Assembly (NCBI RefSeq): GCF_010365285.1 | Contig: NZ_CP048286.1 | Coordinates: 5,568,001 to 5,632,000 of the forward strand | Direction: 5' to 3' | Length of the DNA: 64,000 bases | Source: Paenibacillus rhizovicinus | Lineage (GTDB): Bacteria > Bacillota > Bacilli > Paenibacillales > Paenibacillaceae | Part shown: piece after piece, positions 60,779 through 64,000 of the stretch | Layout of the letters: each line of letters starts with the position of its first letter | How positions within the stretch are numbered: the stretch's first letter is position 1 | Notes under the pieces: model-generated | The model's input: only the letters and a program-made list of their open reading frames with translations | Databases searched by the model: none | Told to the model about the DNA's origin: nothing | Program-made: the position numbers and the translations under genes

Positions 60779-61543
60779 ATGATCGGATTGAACTTGCAAG
60801 GCCGTACGGCACTCGTAACGGGGGCGACGGGCGAACTGGGCCGCGTGATGGCACGGACGCTCGCCGCTTGCGGCGCGGATGTGGCGGTTCACTATAATAC
60901 GAACGAAGCGAAAGCGGAGGCGCTTGCCGCCGAGATTAGAGCAGCGGGCAGACGCGCCGTCAGCGTGCAGGCCGACATTACGAAATTGGATTCCATCCTG
61001 GCGATGCGCGATAAAATATCGGCCGAGCTCGGCCATGTGGATATCGTCGTTGCCAATGCCGTTATCCAGTATACGTGGACATCCGTGCTGGAGCAGCCGG
61101 AGGAGGATTACCGCAGCCAGTTCGAATCCTGCGTGCTGCAAAGCGTGCATCTGGCCAAAGCGTTCGTGCCTGCGATGATCGAACGAGGCGCCGGTCGGAT
61201 GATCGGCATCAACACCGAATGTTCGATGCAGCATTTCGAGTCCCAATCCGCGTATGTCGCGGGTAAACGGGGGATGGACGGCGTCTACCGCGTGCTCGCG
61301 AAGGAAGTCGGCCCGCATCAGATTACGGTAAACCAAGTCGCCCCGGGATGGACCATTTCGGAGCGCGACCGCACGAACGGCACGGAGAAGAGCGAAGGCT
61401 ACGACAAGAACGTTCCGTTGAAACGCCGCGGCACGGATCAGGACATCGCCAACACCGTCGCGTTCCTGGCTTCGGACTTGGCCGGATTCATTACGGGCGC
61501 CTACATTCCGGTTTGCGGCGGCAACGTCATGCCGGCGATTTAG
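60779..61543 (+). CDS. Short-chain dehydrogenase/reductase
   Basis: A 254-residue classical SDR. The cofactor motif is TALVTGATGELGRVMA (TGxxxGxG), the NAxI-type segment is VVANAVIQYTW, and the active-site Tyr/Lys lie in SAYVAGKRGMDG. The catalytic Ser position reads NTECSMQHF. The C-terminus ITGAYIPVCGGNVM is typical. It oxidises or reduces an alcohol/ketone with NAD(P); the substrate is unknown. It lies 5 bp after the small acidic protein gene and ends with a terminator. Confidence 0.88.
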   Translation: MIGLNLQGRTALVTGATGELGRVMARTLAACGADVAVHYNTNEAKAEALAAEIRAAGRRAVSVQADITKLDSILAMRDKISAELGHVDIVVANAVIQYTWTSVLEQPEEDYRSQFESCVLQSVHLAKAFVPAMIERGAGRMIGINTECSMQHFESQSAYVAGKRGMDGVYRVLAKEVGPHQITVNQVAPGWTISERDRTNGTEKSEGYDKNVPLKRRGTDQDIANTVAFLASDLAGFITGAYIPVCGGNVMPAI

Positions 61544-61574
61544 CAATTATTGAGTTTATAGCTGCATGTGTTGG

Positions 61575-61603
61575 AAAGGGCCCCGAAGTTTGGGGCCTTT
61601 TTG
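61575..61603 (+). terminator. Terminator of the SDR operon
   Basis: AAAGGGCCCC pairs with GGGGCCTTT around a short loop, followed by TTTT. Confidence 0.8.
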
Positions 61604-62081
61604 TATGCCTTGCGGTACTCCATACCCGTGCCGACCAATTTAAATCCTGCGAGGCCTGTTCGATAGACGCCTACAGCACCACTGCGAAAGTGGGACTGGA
61701 GGCGTCTTTTTGCGCTGGTACGGCGCTAGGGTCGGAGCCAATCCGCGAAGTGGCGATCAGTCGGCCGGGCCCATCATTTTCTAATCTACATAAAGTATAT
61801 CTTTTAGCCTAGCCATACCTCGACGCAAGTCCGGCAACCCCCTTAAATGTAAAATTTTAATAAAAGATATATTCACTATTTACAACCAAGTGGAAAGGAC
61901 ATACAATGAAAGCGCAACCAATGGAAGGATATGCCTGAGGTACTCAATATTAGATATATCCTATTGGTATTGAGAAATGTGGTGAATGGTCTATACGGAG
62001 AGGGGGTTGACGAGGCAAGAGGCATTGTAAGGGGCACTTGTTCATATCTACTTTTTCTATCCAAGGGGAGGAAGAAACAAT
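61604..62081. other. Intergenic region upstream of the sugar-binding gene
   Basis: About 480 bp with no gene. It holds a second hairpin (AGACGCCT at 61665-61672 pairing with AGGCGTCT at 61700-61707, then TTTTT). An AT-rich stretch (about 61785-62000) contains several TATATTC/AAAGATATA-like elements that probably hold the promoter of the binding-protein gene. I cannot fix a single -35/-10 pair. Confidence 0.5.
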
Positions 62082-63536
62082 ATGCATGATAAACATTCGC
62101 GTCGTTTGATGGTCTCTGCAGCAGCTTTGATGGTGGCATTCTCCGTAACTGGCTGCGGGAGCAGCAGCGACAACAATACCAATATGAGTAACAAACCGGC
62201 CAACGCCGCGGACGCCAACAAGAACGCCAACAGCGGCGGCAACACAGGCAATGCAGCAGCCAACGCGACTACCGATACAGAGACGCCTCCTGCCGAGAAC
62301 GCAGCCGACTTGAAAGGCGAGACGATCAAAATCGGCGTGTGGTGGGACGGAGCCGATCCGCGCGCGAAGGAAGAGAAGGACCGCACGCCTGCGGACGACG
62401 AGCAAATCGCGCTGATCGAAGCCGCCGAGAAGAAATACAACGGCAAAGTCGAATTCGTCAAATTCGGCGACTACGGCAAATACGTGGAAAATTTAACGAC
62501 AACCTCGCTTGCAGGCGATCCTTTCGCCGACGTTGTCGTGCTTGAATTATTCTGGGCATTCCCGTCGCTGGTCAATAAGAACTTCATTCTGCCAATCGAC
62601 GACATGCTGGATCTGAGCGATCCGAAATACATCTCCTGGATGAAGAACGGCGGCAGCTACCAAGGCAAGCAGTATGGATTCATTGATTCGCCGCCATCGC
62701 CGTACGGCATCTTCTACAACAAGAAGCTGGTGCAGGAAATGGGGCTGGAGGATCCGTACACGCTGCAGAAGAACGGAACGTGGACGTGGGATAAGTTCCG
62801 CGAGCTGGCGAAGGCGGCAACGAAGGACACGAACGGCGACGGCAAAACGGATGTATTCGGCTTTATCGGCGACATGAAGACGAGCACGGAGCAGTTCGTG
62901 TACGGGAACAAAGGCTCATTCGATAAAGATGAAAGCGGTAACATGAAGTTCTCGATGAACAGCGCGAACTCGATCCAAGGACTTCAGTTGGTTGCCGACA
63001 TGTACAACGTAGACAAGTCGATCCTGCAGCCGGCGCCGACGGACGGTAACGACAAGGCGTTCATCGCAGGCAAGAGCGTTCTGTACGGCGGATTCAGCTG
63101 GGAACTGGACGGGTTGAAGACGAACATGAAGGATACGGAGCTCGGCTATGTGTTCTTCCCGAAAGCGCCTAATGCGACGGACTACACGTCCTACACGCCT
63201 TACGGCAATATGTACATGGTTTCGAAGTACTCCAAACATCCGGAAATCGCGATGAAAATCATGGACGAGATCAGCCTGCACGGCAAGAACAAAGAGCTGG
63301 CCATCGAAAGCTGGAAAAACGCATTTACGCCGGACGCACTCGATACGCGGACTCAAATGTACGACAAAATCGACTACAGCGGCAGCTTCATCGCCATTCC
63401 TGATGCGGACAAACTGGTTGACGGCGTGCTGAAGGATATTACGGAAGGCAAAGTAGCGCCTGCTACGGCAGTGGAGAAAATCAAAAATCAATTCGAGGCG
63501 GGTATTTCCAAATTGCAAGCCGAGGAATCGAAATAA
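62082..63536 (+). CDS. Sugar ABC-type solute-binding lipoprotein
   Basis: A 484-residue extracellular solute-binding protein (carbohydrate family 1). The lipobox is SVTGC (Cys near residue 25), followed by an Asn/Ala-rich linker (30-70). The mature start GETIKIGVWWDGADPRAKEE and the segments SPPSPYGIFYNKKLVQEMGL and AFIAGKSVLYGGFSWELDGL are typical. GGGGAGG lies before the ATG at 62082. The gene is followed by a hairpin and a second membrane-protein gene that leaves the window, so this is the start of a sugar-uptake locus. Confidence 0.9.
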   Translation: MHDKHSRRLMVSAAALMVAFSVTGCGSSSDNNTNMSNKPANAADANKNANSGGNTGNAAANATTDTETPPAENAADLKGETIKIGVWWDGADPRAKEEKDRTPADDEQIALIEAAEKKYNGKVEFVKFGDYGKYVENLTTTSLAGDPFADVVVLELFWAFPSLVNKNFILPIDDMLDLSDPKYISWMKNGGSYQGKQYGFIDSPPSPYGIFYNKKLVQEMGLEDPYTLQKNGTWTWDKFRELAKAATKDTNGDGKTDVFGFIGDMKTSTEQFVYGNKGSFDKDESGNMKFSMNSANSIQGLQLVADMYNVDKSILQPAPTDGNDKAFIAGKSVLYGGFSWELDGLKTNMKDTELGYVFFPKAPNATDYTSYTPYGNMYMVSKYSKHPEIAMKIMDEISLHGKNKELAIESWKNAFTPDALDTRTQMYDKIDYSGSFIAIPDADKLVDGVLKDITEGKVAPATAVEKIKNQFEAGISKLQAEESK

Positions 63537-63554
63537 GACATTCGCATGTGGAGC

Positions 63555-63612
63555 GGAATCCCTGGAGCGTTACTGTGTTTTCGTCCGGTAAACGCGACAG
63601 GGGTTCTGTTTT
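63555..63612 (+). terminator. Hairpin between binding protein and next gene
   Basis: GAATCCCTG pairs with CAGGGGTTC with an inner GCGTT/AACGC pairing, followed by TGTTTT. It probably lowers expression of the downstream gene relative to the binding protein. Confidence 0.6.
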
Positions 63613-63624
63613 GAGAGGGGAACT

Positions 63625-64000
63625 ATGAAGCCATCCTATTTCAAACTCATTCCGTTTCTCGTCATCGTGTTGGTCGTACTTTACTTTACTGTGACAGCAT
63701 TTGGCGGCGGATCCGGCAGCACGGCTTCCGCCGATGATCAACCGCTCGACGTCGCCGGTCTTCAGCATATGTCGGTCACGTTCAAGAAGGGAAGCTACGA
63801 CGAATATTTGTCCAAGCATCAAGATGAAGCGCCGGCTGACGCCGAGATCCGTATCGAAGCGGAGTCATTCAACGATGCGCAGGGCATGAACGCCTCCATC
63901 GTCGAGAATTACGAAGGCGCGCAAGGCAAAATGGTCGTAACCGGCGACACGGGCTCGATTACTTGGGGATTCGACGTCGAGCAGGACGGTTTGTATCAGA
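63625..64000 (+). CDS. Membrane-anchored carbohydrate-binding protein (3' end outside window)
   Basis: The first 125 residues are visible. A transmembrane or signal segment (FLVIVLVVLYFTVTAFGGG) is followed by a spacer and a CBM6-like sequence beginning ADAEIRIEAESFNDAQGMNA and TGSITWGFDVEQDGLYQ. In related loci such proteins follow solute-binding genes and may be long binding-protein/CBM fusions. GAGAGGGG precedes the ATG at 63625. The rest is beyond the window. Confidence 0.75.
   Translation, partial: MKPSYFKLIPFLVIVLVVLYFTVTAFGGGSGSTASADDQPLDVAGLQHMSVTFKKGSYDEYLSKHQDEAPADAEIRIEAESFNDAQGMNASIVENYEGAQGKMVVTGDTGSITWGFDVEQDGLYQ

Noticed and set aside
61348-61812. A 154-residue frame running past the SDR stop.
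   Set aside because: It overlaps the SDR gene in another frame and runs through two hairpin terminators.

Overview
The window is about 64 kb of GC-rich Gram-positive DNA. Its AGGAGG-type ribosome binding sites, TTGACA/TATAAT promoters, SLH-anchored surface proteins, YesM/YesN two-component pairs, lipoprotein solute-binding proteins and many carbohydrate genes suggest a soil or plant-associated Paenibacillaceae (Paenibacillus or Cohnella type). That assignment is inference from content. I see no rRNA, tRNA, CRISPR array, transposase or phage genes.

Layout. (1) 1-7154: a LacI-type regulator faces an rpiB-like isomerase, followed by an AraC-type regulator, a divergent nucleoside hydrolase, two tandem ADP-ribosylglycohydrolase paralogues and a two-domain VOC protein. 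This looks like ribose or ADP-ribose salvage. (2) 7444-12146: a nucleotidyltransferase translationally coupled to a UvrA-family ATPase, then a NodB deacetylase. (3) 12552-24321: an SLH surface protein, stand-alone trpB, an oxidoreductase, a single-domain FAD protein, a PhyH dioxygenase, small lipoproteins, a stalk-domain protein and an ECF sigma factor with its membrane partner. (4) 24424-28077: a GntR/FCD regulator, a TIM-barrel protein, a PGDH_C-type dehydrogenase and a Gfo/Idh/MocA dehydrogenase. These match the families of the non-phosphorylative D-apiose/D-apionate pathway. (5) 28653-31272: two tandem lipoprotein serpins. (6) 31802-35821: an aldose-epimerase-like gene, a LacI regulator and a MocD/MocE-like oxygenase pair, with three copies of a GTGCCCGGGCAC operator. 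(7) 36093-57996: a polysaccharide-degradation island with a YesN regulator, an 1858-aa beta-helix enzyme ending in cohesin and dockerin, a cohesin-SLH anchor, a histidine kinase/receiver/binding-protein operon, a GH140-like glycosidase, an SLH-anchored GH-A enzyme and a GH26 enzyme. (8) 58268-64000: a third ADP-ribosylglycohydrolase, an unknown lower-GC gene, an SDR dehydrogenase and the start of a sugar-uptake locus.

How the parts may work together. The most striking inference is an apiose regulon. The same two-box operator (TTGTATACAT followed 11 bp later by a second TTGT box) lies just upstream of the -35 element of both the apionate-type operon (about 26025) and the GH140-like gene (about 49098). 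GH140 is the known apiosidase family, so release and catabolism of the same sugar may be co-regulated over 23 kb. A second is a minimal cellulosome-like pair: a dockerin on a giant secreted enzyme (37821-43397) and a cohesin on its SLH-anchored neighbour (43475-45253). A third is LacI control of mocDE-like genes. All domain calls come from reading motifs by eye; no database search was run.
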